Below are positions 44,740 through 55,877 of a stretch of DNA of 64,000 bases, one piece after another. The notes beneath the pieces were generated by a model, which was not told where the DNA came from, did not search any database, and saw nothing but the letters and a program-made list of their open reading frames with translations. The translations under genes were made by a program, and so were the position numbers. Source of the stretch: Thalassia testudinum (Eukaryota > Streptophyta > Magnoliopsida > Alismatales > Hydrocharitaceae); contig JAZHRO010000002.1 in the NCBI GenBank assembly GCA_037157565.1, positions 72,375,001 through 72,439,000 of the forward strand, read 5' to 3'. Numbering within the stretch: position 1 is the stretch's first letter; every line of letters begins with the position of its first letter.

Positions 44740-46943
44740 TCATGAAATCAGGGGAGTGCCTGGGTCTTTTGCCTTGGGTGGGAGTCTGCTCAGGATTACA
44801 GAGCTGGCTTGCTCTGACAGTACAATTGGACTCCTACTCTTGGTTTGCGGCTTACGCTGAGGTGTACACACATTCTTCAAGAATCGTGTGTAAGCCGGTA
44901 CGTGGTAGATCGCATCCATCAAGGGGATGTTTATTTGGACTTGCTCAAAGAGCTTGACCAGGTCCTCCTCAGGAGCCATGGATTTTGTTGTCCTCTTTCC
45001 CTTGGTCAAGGCCTCGGGAAATGGAACCTTGGTTGGTTCCTCTAGGATAGGTCCAGGTCTTTGATCTGGGACAGGGATGGGAACATCCTGGATTACTATC
45101 CTAGGGTTTGCGTCACTACCAGGCTTGGAGTGGTCTGGATAAGGTGAATCTTGGGTCTCCTTACCACTACGGGTAGTTGCAGAATTAAGTCCTGCCTCGT
45201 TCTGGTTAGGGGTTGATAAGATGGGTTGCTGCTGATGGTAACCCGCATAGGAAGTTGAAGCCTCCATCCCATCAGGTGAAGGAATAGAGGGGGCCTGATA
45301 AACCATATGTGCTTGGCCCAAGTTTGGGTTCATAACGTGCCACTGGGTTGGCACGCTATTAGGGTTAGGGAGAGGTTGAGAAGGAAGTGTGCCTGGTTGG
45401 TGAGAATTCGCCAACTGGGCTAGTTGGTTTCGGACCTCTGTGATTTCGTCCTTGTGTTGCTTTTGAATAGTCGCATTCGTTCTCTGAATGTCAGCCAGAG
45501 TCTAAAGGATGAGGGACATTTGGTCTTGGTTTGGCCCGGATGGATAAGTAGGGTTGGGCTGAGGCTGAGGCGGCTGGTAAGGACGAGGTGCTTGTGGACG
45601 GGGCTGAAAGGATGGCCTTGGATTCTGGGAATTCCTCATCCACTGAAAGTTGGGGTGGTTTCGCCATCCAGGATTGTAGGTATTGGAAAATGGGTCATTC
45701 TAGATGGCGTTAAGGTCCTCGCAGGTCTGAGGAGCCTTAGAAAAGTTAGAGAATGGGGGAGTGGAATTCCCCCGGCTAGAATAGAAAGGGTCGGAGGTTC
45801 CTCGGATCCGAGAGTCAGATGGGGGTGGATAAGATTCCACCCCAGGAGAAGGTCGGTGGAAAATGTTTTGCACAGTCTCCCGTGCGGAAGGAGGCTGTGC
45901 AAAGGAATTCTGCACAGAGGTGGCTCGCTGCAAGTGCTGAGTCAGCTCATCCACCTTCTTCTCGATAATAGAGACCTTGTCCAATCGACTGGCCATCAAT
46001 TCCAGGTCGACTGATGCGGATAGGCCCTACGTTTCATGTGCTCCCCTAAGGTTCGTCGACGCGCGGGTATTCGTACTGTCAAATAGTCCCATGGAGTCAT
46101 TATTGATGGAGTTCTCGCACATATTCTCAAGAATCTCTCACACGGTGTCTTCATGTTGACCCATGATATTCCCTCCGCAAGTTGCATTGACGAACAGCCT
46201 AATATCCTCACGGAGTCCCTGGTAAAAAGACTGGACTTGTTCCCATTTAGGAACTCCATGATGGGGGCACTTTCTCATGAGATCCTGAAAACGATCCCAT
46301 GCCTCATGAAGAGGTTCTCCCGTCTGTTGTGTGAAGTGAGTAATCTGATGGCGCAAGGCATTGGTCCGACCAACGGAGAAGAACTTCTTCAGGAACTCAG
46401 ACTGAAGTTCCTCCCAATTATTGATCGGCCGGGTCTGTGTTTGATACCAATGGGCGGCCTTGTCCATGAGGGAGAAAGAGAACATCTTCATAAGGAGAAT
46501 ATCCGATTTTGTGCATCTGACTCGAAAGTCTGGGCCAGATGCTTTAGTTGTTTAATGTGCTGGAAGGGGTCTTCAGAATTAAGCCCATGGAATTTAGGTA
46601 TGGCATGAATCATGTTGGGCTTCAGTTCAAAATCAGGTCCTCCAGTCGGGATTCTGACTCGAGGCTCAATAGCCACCGCAGCGGGATTATAGTGATCTCG
46701 CATCATGGGACGCTGCGGTGGGTGCATGAAGTTCTGGAAGAAGTCATTGAGTCGCTGGAGCTGGTGCTCCAGATTGTTCTCTTCCTCAATTGGCTGAGCC
46801 ATTGTGGAAGAAGAAGGTGAGTTGGGTTCGGAATCAGAGGAGAGGTCTATGTGAAGGGTTGGTTGCGTAAACAAGGGCACCGAGGCTCGACCTCGGGGAG
46901 AGTGAATTTCTAAAGGAGGTTTCAAGGACCTCCTACCAAACAT
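44740..46943 (-). pseudogene. gag: Element H gag, split into four frames
   Basis: Starts MFGRRSLKPPLEIH at 46943. Capsid region: IHAIPKFHGLNSEDPFQHIK, a one-base loss at 46488-46491, MKMFSFSLMDKAAHWYQ, WEELQSEFLKKFF, then WDRFQDLMRKCPHHG, typical of Athila/Tat gag. The frame changes again near 46140, 45999-45700 (coiled-coil-like KVSIIEKKVDELTQHLQ) and 45414. The last part is Pro/Gln-rich and ends in NIPLMDAIYHVPAYTRFLKN, the conserved motif before Athila protease. No CCHC knuckle was seen, as is usual for this lineage. Confidence 0.87.
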
Positions 46944-47882
46944 ACACTGATGGAGTGGATGAGGTTAGCAGGTGCTGGACCCAATCAAGACACCCAAAAT
47001 GTTGGGTGACTATAGAGGTTTGGGGCGGATGGACCCCTTGATCAGAAGGTCGTCCACCTGAGAATTACTTGGGTAGCCAGAGAGGGTGAGTCCTGCGAAG
47101 ACCCCTACATGGTAGAGTGCCCTCACGGGTTACAGGGTTTCCCCCACCCGACCTCTCTTGTCATTGAGATTCCAGATAGACCAGAATGGGGACCTTGACC
47201 TCTTAAGTCTACCACTTTTAGTTAGGATCAAGGTGCTTAGGGTTTTCACTTGAACTTTAACCTTTTGAGTGCAAAGAGTGACCTAAGTTAAAGGTTGGTT
47301 GATCCAAGGGATCAACTTCACCTGTTAGTTCCATTGAGAGCTTATTAGGTCTTGTCTTTTAGAGTTCAAGTGTTTTTAAGAGCCAAATTTCTTAGGGTTT
47401 CTCTTGATAGATGTTTTCAAGCAATGGCTTAGGCACACTTCTTTTAGGAATTTTCCATTCTTGCTTAGAAAAATGTGTCTCTAAAACCCTAGCTTTGAAT
47501 CTTATATTGGCTCTAATTGGTCAAGTTAGTTGCCTCTAGATTGGGAAATTAGGACTCAAGCAAGAGGGTTTTAGCCCTAACTACCTTTAATGGATGTACA
47601 CATTAAGTATGTTGAATTTTGAAAACAGGCAACTTTGGTGTTTTACTACGTATGAAAGACAGGTTATTCCTAAATTGCTTTTTTTCTTTTTCTTCCTCTT
47701 TAGAATTTAGGGGTTTAAACGAGAGAATAGAAAATTACCTGTCCTTGGTGTGGTTGTTGTGCGGCTGCTTATTTTTCTCTTGATTTCCTATGCCTACAAA
47801 AAAGAGAAGAGATTAGTCAATAGGAAATAAAAAATTGTAGCTTCTAGAATGACCGTTGCTCCCCAGCAACGACGCTAAAAAT
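46944..47882 (-). promoter_or_regulatory. Element H leader and Asp-type primer-binding site
   Basis: The minus strand reads AGCGTCGTTGCTGGGGAGCA (47877-47858) five bases after the LTR end. This is a drifted form of the TGGCGCCGTTGCCGGGGA site. The leader to the gag ATG is about 0.9 kb and has no long frame. Confidence 0.8.
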
Positions 47883-50761
47883 TGGTGCGCTTCGCTTAGG
47901 GTTTCGTGTATTTTGAAGTTCTAGGCGTTGTAGTATATCACGAAAAGCTACTACCAGTTTACAATTTATTACTCGGAATTAAAAGTTTCCCGAGGTCGAA
48001 CTCAGGGAGCAAACTATGATTCCAGAAGCATATGAATTCACAATATATATTGTTTTACAAAAATTAAGACAAAGGAGAGAGAGAGAGCAAAAATTCTCTT
48101 CTTGGCTTTTTCTTCTTCTCTCTTCTTCTTTTCAACCGATTCTCTTCTTCAGCTTGTCTTCTTCTTTTCTTCTTTTTTTTCTTTGCTGCAGAGGCTTCCT
48201 TCTCTTTCTTTCTTTCTTCAGCTGCTATGTCCTTCTTATTCCTTCTTCTTCTCTGATTTTCTTCTTTCTTCTGCGTCTTCTTCTTTGCTGCAGAGGCTCC
48301 CTCCTTCTCTTTTCTCTTTCTTTTTCTCTGGCTTGTCCTCTGCTCTTTTCTTCTACTTCACTCCTTCCTTTCTTTCCGACGTCTGATTCAGAAATCAGAT
48401 GCCTTAACTGCACTATTGCTACAGTGCCCCTGCTATCTTCTTTTCTTCTGCTCCTTCTTCTTTTTTTCGCTGCAGCCTCTCCTTCCTTCCTTCTCTTTTC
48501 TTCTTCTCTACAGCTAAGTCCCAGTCACTGCTCTTCCTCTTCTTTCTTTCTTCCTTCTCTTTTCTTCTTCTCTGCAGCTCCTTGCTTCTTCCTTCCTCAC
48601 CTGTTCCTTGCACACACACACAAGTTCAGCACAAAACCTACCTACCCTCTTCCCGCGTCTCTCTCTCTAAATCTTTCTTTGGTACTCTCTTCCAGAGTCG
48701 GGTAATCAGGTCGGGTTGCGTTCCCGGGTCTAGGCGCACCGGCGTGGGTGGTGCGCAAGGAGTGCACAGGAGGGTGTCGGGTCGGGTTGCACCAGATCTG
48801 TGTGATGAGCTCACGGACGAGGGCGGTGTTTAGGTGAGGGTCCTCACCCCATGCGTATTCGGAGGCGATTGGCTAATAGCACTTTTACAATTTATGTGTG
48901 GGCATGTGCCCACACACTTCCGAGGTGGGACTAAAGTCCCACCTCCGCTTCGCGCGCCTGCAGGCAAGAAGCTGCGAGCAATTGGGGCAGCAGCGAAGGC
49001 TCGCGACCCCAATTGAGAACTTGGGCACACTCGTGGAAGTATTCCGCGTTGCCTGGGGTCTGCGCCTGGTGTTGAAGGGACCTGGAGTTGCTCGCTAAGC
49101 AGCTCCTGCTGTCCGTCAATGGCGGCGAGGGGGTCGAGACCTGAAAGCACGAAAGTGGCCTCACGGCCACGTCCGACAGCTCAGGGAGCTTTGCCAGAGG
49201 ACGGCGAAGGCGGTGCGGGGGTCGGCGTGGTGGGAAAGTGCCTGTGGCCGTGTGCCGAGGGCACACTGCAAAGGTGCAGGTGGGTGTGTTCGAGGGGTGG
49301 TCTGAAGGTGCGGGGCAGTGAATAGAGTGGGGGAAATGCTTAAGTGGAGTGAGGGGGAGCTTCTGGGCTTGTTGGCGAGGGGTGGAATGGCCTGTGGAGG
49401 TGGAGCGATCTCGCCGGAGTTGGTGGCCGGAGGTGGAGCAGATGGAGGTGGTAGTGGCAGTTGAGGGGTTAAAAGTGCCAATTTAAGAGGGGAAAATAAT
49501 AGAGAGAGAAAGGGGAGGGTTTTTACCTACTTAATTGACGAAGAGGGAAAGAGGGGCGCCCGACGCGTGCTTGTTGGAGCTAGGGACGAAGGTGCCCAGA
49601 AGGGGGGTAACGGCGATGAGGAGGGGATCTGGAGGCGCCAGCTGGTGCGGCTTGGCGTGGGAAGACGAGGCAGAGTGAGCTCTGCTGCAGGTATGGCAAC
49701 AGAGCGACGAGGAGGAGGAGGAAAGATCGCCAGAAGCTTGGGCTGTCTGACCGGAGTGAGACTAGACGAAGTAGGGGGTTCTCTTCGGCCAAAGCGAGCT
49801 TGAAGGGAACGACTGCCCCTGTCGCTCCTTATAAAGGTGCTGGCGAGGAGAGGATCTCAAGGGAGCGACGTGGGGAGTTCACTGGAGATGGTCGGAGATG
49901 GAGACCAATGCCTTTCGTGCATTCGCACGAGAGGCATGGGCAGCCGCAGGTCAAAGGGGAGGGTCCCTGCGAAAGAGGACGACGCTGGGAACCCCTCGTT
50001 CGTTCCTAAGAGCGGTCCCCATATCCTGCGCGGCGCCATCCTCCGCGCAAGGTTGCCGGAGGTATGGTGCCTACATGGGGTGGTAGGAAGGATCGTTTTG
50101 CAAAGAATGAAGGAGAAGATAGGGGCTAAATGCAAGGGTTTAAAAAGATAAGGGTCAAAAAGTAATTCAAGAGGACAAATTTGTAAAGTCGGTCAAGATG
50201 GTCTTCTCTTAGGCCCAAATTTTTGTACCAACCTAATTTGAACCTAAGGAATTCAATGGTGTAATTTGATTTTAGGTTTGACCACGTTTGACAGATCAAT
50301 TTGCGTAAAAACCCAAATTAGGTCAAAATTTGGGCATGGTTCTTAATTTAGGTCAAGATAGGTTGCAAAGACCAAATTGAAGGTTCTAAACCCTAGGGAA
50401 TATTTTTCCATGAATTTTAGAGGGTTTAGTTGATTTTTTTCCTGCCTAGAACCTCGTGAATTAAAGCAGGTTTATTTTTAGGGTTACAGAATGTCATTTA
50501 ATTCCTAAAAGTTGCTATAACCCTTTTCGGTTCAGGCTAACCCACTTTCTTTCTTATTAGCACATTTGACCTGTATTTAGACCCTTAGACACCCTGATTG
50601 TGTACTGCATTGGTAAAATTACAGTTTTACCCCTTATGACTTGTTTTATTCTTCAATTTAGAATTCTCTGAGTTAGGCTTTTCTTTAGGTTTTGTAGGAG
50701 CCTTTTAACACTTATTTAGATCAAATTGTGCTAGTTAGGGTTCATGATGAGGCTCTCATCA
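47883..50761 (-). repeat. Element H 5' LTR (2879 bp)
   Basis: Plus strand TGGTGCGCTTCG to GGCTCTCATCA. It contains the CGAGGTCGAACTCAGGGAGC phrase (47990), a 0.5-kb CT-rich tract (48080-48620), one CGACGTCTGATTC motif (48377), paired inverted phrases such as GAGGTGGGACTAAAGTCCCAC (48919-48939), and U3 phrases shared with LTRs L and X. GC-rich frames at 48830-50150 are not credible genes. Confidence 0.9.
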
Positions 50762-52012
50762 CCTGGCGGGGACTTCTTCTCCACCTCCATCACTGTGCAA
50801 TAGGCATACACCATGGACTTCAGCGTGCATTGTGGTCTCTACGCACCTGCCTCTTGCCTTCGTCCTCTCGACGGTCACGTGGTGACAGCGTGCAGCCACC
50901 ACCGCAGCAATCCCATCTACATCCCACTTCTTTTTTATCTTCATCCTCTTCTTCCTCCTCGTCAGCCAACAGCAAGCATCCAACACCCGCATGCACCTGT
51001 GCACCAGTTTGCCCGGGTGCTCAACCGCATAGCAGCAGTGTGCCCTTGCGCACGCGCGCCACCACATAAGCCGCACCACCCCCACGCCATTTGCTCCCTC
51101 TTCCTCTTCTTCTCCTTCTTCCTCTTCTTCTTCAACTCGCTTACAACCAAAAGAACCCAAAGTCCCGCCGGCCACCTACGTTCACAGCAACCACCGCAGG
51201 CCATGTCCCTTATTGTTGACATCACCAAAGTGCTCACCTTGACCTCCGTCGACGACCCATGCCATCAGAGCCATTGCCGATAGCCCACCCACGTGCGTTG
51301 GAAACTCGTCGTCAGTGAGCTTCTCCTCCACCGGTCGGCCACCTCCGGCCATCTCTGTCAACGCCGCGACCTCCATCGGATCGACCTCGTCTTCGTCAAC
51401 TTCCCTCGCTCGTTAGCAGCCCGTCGACGCTTCTTCTTCACGCACGAGAAAGAGAGAGGAGAAATCCTCTATTTTTCTCGCAATTAATATTTACGGGTTA
51501 TGCCATTACAAAGTTCACTATTCTTTTATTTTTTGAATTAATATATTGAAAGAATTTTGCACGAATATCCCCCTATTCTAGGTAAATTGCTTAAAGTCAG
51601 ATTCTTCTCATGAATGTTATGTTGATTACAATGAATAAGGTCTCGTTTATTGGAAATTAATATTGCCATTGATATCCATTGCTAAGATCACTATTTAACA
51701 TAATATTGAGTTGTGGTGATTTTGCATATAAACACCTACATTCCTGATTAATTATTTAGAATAAGAGTTTATGTGAGAAAGAGAGTTGCACTAAGTAATA
51801 TGTGCACCTATTGAGTTTCCTGAATAAGTGAGGCATCATTCACTAGCACAATAGGCTGATTCCTCATTGTGGAGATGACCTAACGATTTTCGTGGTTAGA
51901 GTTTGAATATTAAATGTTTTGAAAAGAGATTTTCTATCACACAATAAACTATAACGACACTTCATTTTATGTTAAAGTTTTCAACAAAAATGAAGGTCGC
52001 TCTTTCAGTAAC

Positions 52013-52420
52013 CAGGAAGTTCTTGTTCAGTTTACTGCCTTTGCTGTTGAGGAGGATGGGTGGGTGAATGTTCGCAAGAGTGTGAGATTTCAATCTCTTC
52101 CATCTAAACCTTCATAATGTGTGGTTGTACTTCATGGAGATCTTATGTGCTTTGTTTCCAGGAAGGTAAAGATCAAGCCCTTTATTTGGATGCCATTGAA
52201 ATTGTACCTCTCAGAAAGATTTGTCACAGACTGGAGATTGACTAAAGGTTACAAATATTGCATGCTTCAAAGGTTCTAGGACTTGTGGATGCACGGACTG
52301 CAATATGGGATCCCTCTCTAGTTGGATCATCGAAGGGCTTAAATTTGGCAATGCAAAAATCTAGAGATCAACAAAAAGTAGTGGATGTCAGCACAATTGA
52401 GGTAGCCCTGGTAGCCCCCA
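52013..52420 (+). pseudogene. SAWADEE-domain (SHH-like) gene copy, second part
   Basis: Continues the frame of 38581-38673: EVLVQFTAFAVEEDGWVNV then [18 protein letters not shown] follows at 52115-52117 where the family has Glu, then [13 protein letters not shown] five-base insertion near 52158 shifts to [11 protein letters not shown]. About 29 residues of the family domain are then missing, up to [15 protein letters not shown], followed by another TAA (52243-52245) where Tyr is expected, then RLQILHAS. Domain pieces that introns usually separate are joined here, so a processed or captured copy is possible. 52255-52420 has an open frame (VDARTAIWDPSLVG) of unknown kind. Confidence 0.75.
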
Positions 52421-52436
52421 TTGCTCCATTTTTTTT

Positions 52437-54033
52437 AGGGGCTTTTACATATATACCATTGTAAACTTTTGATAAGACGTATATATCTTCATGTACTTGG
52501 TATTTATGTACATACCCCTATAAAGTTACTTTGTTAAGGCCACATGCCCTTTCTTCTTTAAACCCAATGGAACATATTGTACAAAATTTAAAAAAATAAT
52601 AAAATTTATATTTACCTCCCTATATTTATCTTATTTATTTCAACTCCTTTTCCTCCCTTCCTTCCTCCTCCCTGAACTCCTTGTCCTCCATCATCAACCT
52701 CCTCAACTACTAGTGCCAAAGGGGGAAGGTGCATGGGAGTGAGAGGGGAAGCCAACGGGGGTTAAAACAGGCATACCTCAGAGGACGCTTGCGGAGGCTT
52801 TTGCGGTGAGGAGGGATGGTTGTAGGTCTCAAGTAGGAGGACCAAGAGGAGGGTTGATCGCACTTCTCTCTACTTCAAATGTCGTGGCAGGGGACACTTT
52901 GCGGGGGATTGCCGCAATCCCATGCGATGTCGAAGTTTGGGCATCACCACTCCTCATTTATGAAGGGGATCCCGAAGTCGAGCACTTTGCCACCTCCTCC
53001 TTATGCTCCTATAGTGGAGGTGGTGGCTCTAATGGACCCACTCAAATCCATCTTGGATTCTATGTTGGTAGGAGAGGTTTGAGTGGTAACTTGAAGCTGG
53101 GTGGTGAGGAAAGCTTTTCATGAGAGGAACACATGGTGGGGGACTATAAGATTGTGGCTTTTGCTCTCAATCATTTCCTCCTTTTTGGGCATATGCCCTC
53201 AGATCGTGACACCTTGTGCTTTGAGGAGTTGTCTATTGGAGGCACACATGTCCATAGGAGGCTTCCATCACCGCATGATGGGGCTCGAGGTGAGAGGCCC
53301 TTGGAAAGGGAGGTTGTTTCCATCTTTATCGGTGACATCCCTCTTCGTTTGAGAACTGTGGAGATTTTGCAGTCTATCTGTTCACCCTTTGCAAGATTGA
53401 GGTTGTGTGTTGACCTTGCATCCATGAAGGGATTTGTCTTCTATCAATGTTGAGGTTGATATGTCGGTTGGGTGTCTCGTTCCAGAGAAGATGACTCTCC
53501 AATATGGGGGATATTCATGGGTTCTTGCCTTGAAGATATCAAGATTGACCTTTGGGTGACACACCTTCACCTAGGTGGTCGCTTGTGGAGCATCGACCTT
53601 GGTGACATCGTAGCAGCCGGTGATGCACTAGATTTTGAAGCTTAAGGATCATGCGAGCATGTCCAGAAGAAGATCAAATTCATCATGGTGTTGTGGCACG
53701 AGATTCACGATCGAGTGAAACGGCAGTGCACCTTCCCTCTTTGGTGCTGGCAGTTCAAGAGGTTGGTGATGGAGGACAAGGAGTTTAGGGAGGAGGAGGA
53801 GGAAGGAAAGGGGAAGAGGAGTTGAAATAGATAAGAAGATAAGTATAGGGAGGTAAATATAAATTTTCTTATTTTTTTAAATTTTGTACAACATTTTTTG
53901 TTGGGTTTAACGGAACAAGGGAATGTGACCTTAACGGAGTAACTTTATAGGGGTATGTATGTAAATACCAAATACATAGGGGTATATACATCTTATCGGA
54001 AGTTTATAGGGATATATGTATGTATAAACCCCT
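52437..54033. mobile_element. Mutator-like element with about 255-bp terminal inverted repeats
   Basis: 52437-52689 and 53771-54033 are inverted copies of each other. Both start AGGGG, share ACATACCCCTATAAAGTTACT and TTGTACAAAATTTAAAAAAA, and end CTCCTTGTCCTCC, roughly 85 percent alike by eye. Long inverted ends without long terminal tandem structure are typical of Mutator-like elements. A 9-bp target duplication is not clear because both flanks are T-rich. No transposase is visible. The 1.1-kb interior carries a broken zinc-knuckle reading frame, as in gene-carrying (Pack-MULE) forms. Confidence 0.75.
52806..53650 (+). pseudogene. Zinc-knuckle protein fragment inside the Mutator-like element
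   Basis: 52880-52912 reads CRGRGHFAGDC, a CCHC knuckle of the C(F/R)CLGRGHFA-DC kind that has lost its second Cys. RCRSLGHHHSSF follows and may be a second decayed knuckle. After frame changes, 53133-53453 gives VVSIFIGDIPLRLRTVEI then CSPFARLRLCVDLASMKGF, and 53500-53640 gives a HLGGRLWSIDLGDIVAAGDA stretch. The order (knuckle, Pro-rich linker, RNA-binding-like domain) resembles plant retroelement-derived DUF4283/CCHC proteins. The identification is tentative. Confidence 0.5.
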
Positions 54034-54301
54034 TGTTTTTATTGTAGTGGCTTTGTAATGAAAATATGTATGATGTGACTTTTGCATACGTACGTAATGC
54101 TTGTACTGCTTAGCTCCAGGATGAAGAGCACCATCGCGGTCATGGCGTCCCCGCTGGTGCCTCCTACACCACCCCCTTCCTCACTTTCATTATTGTTGTA
54201 CACAGACACACACTAGAAAAGCGATCGAACGAAGTGCCTATCGAAGAGATCGACAAAAAGGAGAGAGCAATTGTGAGGGACACAAGAAGAGGATGAAAGC
54301 A
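54034..54301 (+). other. Flank of the Mutator-like element, possible exon tail
   Basis: ACTGCTTAG followed by an open stretch reading LQDEEHHRGHGVPAGASYTT near 54110-54170 could be an exon behind an AG acceptor, perhaps of the same SAWADEE copy. There is no second piece of evidence. Confidence 0.25.
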
Positions 54302-54600
54302 CTATAGGGAGGTGAATGGTGCTTTAGGCGGTAAATAAATACAAATTAAAAAAAAATTCAGTTGGAAATAAAAGTAAGTAATTTAAATTACAAATGATTC
54401 AAAACATAAGTAATTCACAACCCACAACACAAGATATATAGTGGAAATCCAAAATAGGGAAAAACCACTACCTAGGTCTCCTAACCTAGGATTGTCCCGA
54501 GTCAATCTCGGAATAGTAATTGGTATTTATGAGATACCGAACTCCTTGTACAACCCCTCTTGATTACCCAATCAAGAGCAAACCCTTCTCACTTGAGGGT
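54302..54600 (-). repeat. Copia-type LTR fragment (U5 side)
   Basis: The minus strand ends in AGCACCATTCACCTCCCTATA, a copia-type LTR terminus. It holds GTGGTTTTTCCCTATTTTGG, matching the GGTGGTTTTCACCCTGTTTGG block of the solo LTR at 22210. The left (U3) side is absent. Confidence 0.6.
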
Positions 54601-55353
54601 GTATTTGTTTCACAGGAAAGGAATGAGGATGGAATGGAATCAAATATAGAATGGAATGGGTCAAGAAATGGAAAGGAATCAAGTATATAATGGAATCAAG
54701 TATAGAATGAAACGTGGGTTCCCTTCCTAGATTACTTGTAACCTAATTGGCACAAAAGAGCTTATCTAACATTAGTACATGCTTGTCTAATGTTATATTA
54801 ACTATCTAATGTTAGGCATTCAGTTCAACATAAAGTTTGCTTTCTCCTGGAAACTTGGGATAGCATTTGATCCACTACATTATGTTATATGGCCCATAAA
54901 AAGCCTTTTAACCTATCTTAAGGGTGATTTTAGGTTCTAATAAAAATTAGGGCAATGTACTGGCACCTAAAGACTTAGATAAACATATTTAGATCTATTT
55001 AGGATAGATGTGGTGTTCTTGCAAATATTGCATAAGATGCCCCTAAATTTTTTACTAATATAGAATCTAATTAGGACTCTTCTTACAATCTAAAAAATAT
55101 AAAATTACAACTAATTTTCCTATGTTACAAAGAGACTTAATAATCAAAGAAACTTGGTGAACACAATCTCCTCCTTCTTCTTGACACCAGATATCATCCA
55201 TAGACTTCAAACCTGAAATTCATTCCCATAAGATATAGACATTAAATCCAATTTTAATCCCAACGTTTGTAATCATCAAAACCATTATTATAGGATAATG
55301 TGGTGCCTAATTGCTGATGCACCTATAGAGGAGTGAGTGATGAGGGTTGTAGC
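54601..55353. other. Unassigned sequence with short GGAATCAAGTATA repeats
   Basis: 54608-54715 has four loose copies of GGAATCAA(A/G)TATA-(G/T)AATGGA after GGGTGTATTTGTTTC, a start often seen in small hAT-type elements. The remainder (54720-55350) shows no feature. Confidence 0.4.
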
Positions 55354-55480
55354 ATGTCGGTGGTGCGGGAGAAGAAGGGGTCGTGGACACTTGAGGAGGA
55401 CACGCTCCTCGTCGCCTACATGGCGCAGGATGGAGAGGGGAGGTGGAGGATGCTGTAGAGGTTGCAGGCTTTGGTGGATG
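55354..55480 (+). pseudogene. R2R3-MYB fragment: first half of the R2 repeat
   Basis: From the ATG at 55354: MSVVREKKGSWTLEEDTLLV, then AYMAQDGEGRWRML, a TAG, RLQALVDV. This is the R2 repeat of a plant MYB (family: [33 protein letters not shown]) with the first two structural Trp residues. The TAG falls at the expected Pro, and the match ends where a copia-type LTR begins at 55481. The third Trp and R3 are not found to the right. Confidence 0.75.
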
Positions 55481-55877
55481 TGAAATTGCACTAGAAGGGG
55501 TGTGAATACTGAAATGAAAGTATAATATGTAAATAAAAATTGATCACACAAGCATTCACCACAAGATATAAGAATTTGTAGGTGGAAACTCAACCCGGGT
55601 GAAAACCACCACCTAAGTCTCTCGACTTAGGATTTCTCGATCTACCAAGTATATCAAATCCACTATATATATGTACCACTTAAACGAGGGTGGTATAACC
55701 TCAATACAATCGCACTACTTTAACCCGAGGGTAGTGTACCTCAAACCCTTCTTCTTCACAAAGAGTATTTTATCTCACGAAGGAGATGAGAATTCGTCAC
55801 ACGAATACGTAACCAAAAAACTATTTTGCGTAAATCGAGAAGATCAAAGGAGTGCCATGATCCTTTAATTTCTACAG
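55481..55877 (-). repeat. Copia-type LTR fragment, related to the solo LTR at 20647
   Basis: The minus strand ends ATTCACACCCCTTCTAGTGC then AATTTCA, a proper CA end. It shares CCTAAGTCGAGAGACTTAGG and GGTGGTTTTCACC with 22180-22220. Only the R/U5-like 0.4 kb is present, and it abuts Athila-type gag sequence at 55878. Confidence 0.75.

Larger units (their letters stand above)
39134..50761 (-). mobile_element. Element H: Athila-type Ty3/gypsy retrotransposon, nearly full length
   Basis: Minus strand: 5' LTR (50761-47883), Asp-type primer site, leader, gag, protease, reverse transcriptase, RNase H, integrase, 3' non-coding region, shortened 3' LTR (40135-39134). Perfect duplication CCTGG (39129-39133, 50762-50766). 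The FMDDSSVFG palm motif, the primer type and the GTTGCTGGGGAG context fit the Athila lineage. No envelope-like frame is seen between integrase and 3' LTR. At least three single-base frame losses and several stops make it defective. The matched LTR parts differ by about 3 percent by eye. Confidence 0.92.
38674..52007 (+). mobile_element. Solo LTR G (about 1.7 kb own sequence) carrying element H
   Basis: Starts TGATAAGTCCAC and ends GCTCTTTCA, with perfect duplication GTAAC (38669-38673, 52008-52012). Own sequence is 38674-39133 plus 50767-52007, with H in between. Two intact CAGACGTC-type motifs (AAGACGTCTGATG and TAGACGTCTGATG) lie at about 38960-38992. It appears to be an Athila-type LTR. 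No internal region remains, so it is a solo LTR. The small frames at 50728-51283 are compositional. Confidence 0.85.

Noticed and set aside
45424..46820. Long plus-strand frames at 45424-46014, 46153-46608 and 46548-46820
   Set aside because: They are antisense shadows of the element H gag on the minus strand.
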